DNA of 5,678 nucleotides from Clostridiales bacterium. Its GTDB lineage: Bacteria > Bacillota > Clostridia > Lachnospirales > Lachnospiraceae. The position numbers were made by a program, and so were the translations under genes. Below are positions 5,312 to 5,678 of the stretch, piece after piece. The stretch covers positions 1-5,678 of the forward strand of contig JAJBVF010000517.1 of the NCBI GenBank assembly GCA_020859965.1, given 5' to 3'. How positions within the stretch are numbered: the stretch's first letter is position 1; every line of letters starts with the position of its first letter. Under the pieces are notes generated by a model. It worked only from the letters and a program-made list of their open reading frames with translations. It was not told the DNA's origin and did not search any database.

Positions 5312-5678
5312 TCAGGAATGATTCTCCGCAGCGCTAAGGAACACATCTTCCAGCGTCGTATTTCGCATCGCCGTCTCTCCATTCAGACCCGCAAGGTAAG
5401 CGATTGCCTCCTCTTTGTTATGAAAGAAGCGGCTCTGTATCCCTTCCTCCGTAGTCTGATCTACCGCGTAGCGTCCGAGCGTTTCGATCATGTGACGCGG
5501 AGAATCTATCTCCTCCAGCTTTCCGTCACGCATCATCCCTACCCGGCCGCAGAGAGATTCCGCCTCTTCCATATAATGTGTCGTCAGAAGAATCGTCAGG
5601 TTTTGTCCGTTCAGGTTTTTCAGCAGGTGCCACATCTGGCGGCGTGCGAGCGCGGCCATCCCCGCGGTCGGCTCATCC
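5312..5678 (-). CDS. ABC exporter ATP-binding protein, C-terminal part
   Basis: The gene enters from the high-coordinate edge, so the Walker A and signature motifs are outside. The visible 122 residues begin in Walker B, DEPTAG (the catalytic Glu is present), then ARRQMWHLLKNL, the switch His in TTHYMEEAE, and CGRVGMMRDGKL. The final NTTLEDVFL pattern is typical of ATPases serving ABC-2 exporters (DrrA/NodI-like). The ORF is open to the edge; the ATG at 5657-5659 is internal, not the start. One oddity: the D-loop after Walker B reads G-M-A-A where relatives read G-L/M-D-P, so the conserved Asp is missing. The gene ends 64 bases before the permease start, so the two should form one operon and one transporter. 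A regulatory role alongside transport cannot be judged from this fragment. Confidence 0.92.
   Translation of the reverse strand, partial: DEPTAGMAALARRQMWHLLKNLNGQNLTILLTTHYMEEAESLCGRVGMMRDGKLEEIDSPRHMIETLGRYAVDQTTEEGIQSRFFHNKEEAIAYLAGLNGETAMRNTTLEDVFLSAAENHS

Overview
The window reads as chromosomal DNA of a Gram-positive Clostridia, most likely a gut-type Lachnospiraceae. This rests on strong GGAGG-type ribosome sites, moderate GC, and a mix of families I know mainly from that group: a DUF5711 membrane protein next to a CvpA protein, a NEAT-like surface protein, and the COG3044 'ABC-class' ATPase. The placement is by family recognition only. I see no rRNA, tRNA, CRISPR array, insertion sequence or phage gene.

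All seven genes lie on the minus strand, so transcription runs from high to low coordinates. In that order they are: the C-terminal part of an ABC exporter ATPase (5312-5678, cut by the window edge); its ABC-2 type permease (4516-5247); a secreted, C-terminally anchored NEAT-like protein (3762-4412); a DUF5711 single-pass membrane protein with a propeller-like outer domain (2311-3642); a long CvpA-family protein (1329-2246); a Gfo/Idh/MocA oxidoreductase of the dihydrodiol-dehydrogenase type (182-1267); and the N-terminal part of a COG3044 ATPase (1-168, cut by the window edge). Gaps are 13 to 119 bases and none exceeds 300 bases. The gene order allows one long read-through unit. A good extended -10 promoter (3721-3749) in front of the DUF5711 gene suggests a separate transcript starting there. 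I found no convincing intrinsic terminator.

Functionally the window splits in three. The ATPase and permease form an exporter of unknown substrate. The NEAT-like, DUF5711 and CvpA proteins are all envelope proteins with substantial parts outside the membrane. The oxidoreductase and COG3044 ATPase are soluble, 13 bases apart, and probably translationally coupled.

The most unusual feature is a block of about 40 extra residues inside the oxidoreductase (about 725-853). It sits in a surface turn between the nucleotide-binding and C-terminal domains, keeps the reading frame open, and looks unlike the rest of the protein, as if a small repeat had inserted in frame. Next are a D-loop in the exporter ATPase that has lost its aspartate, and a 9-codon mini-ORF whose stop lies in a hairpin just ahead of the CvpA gene.
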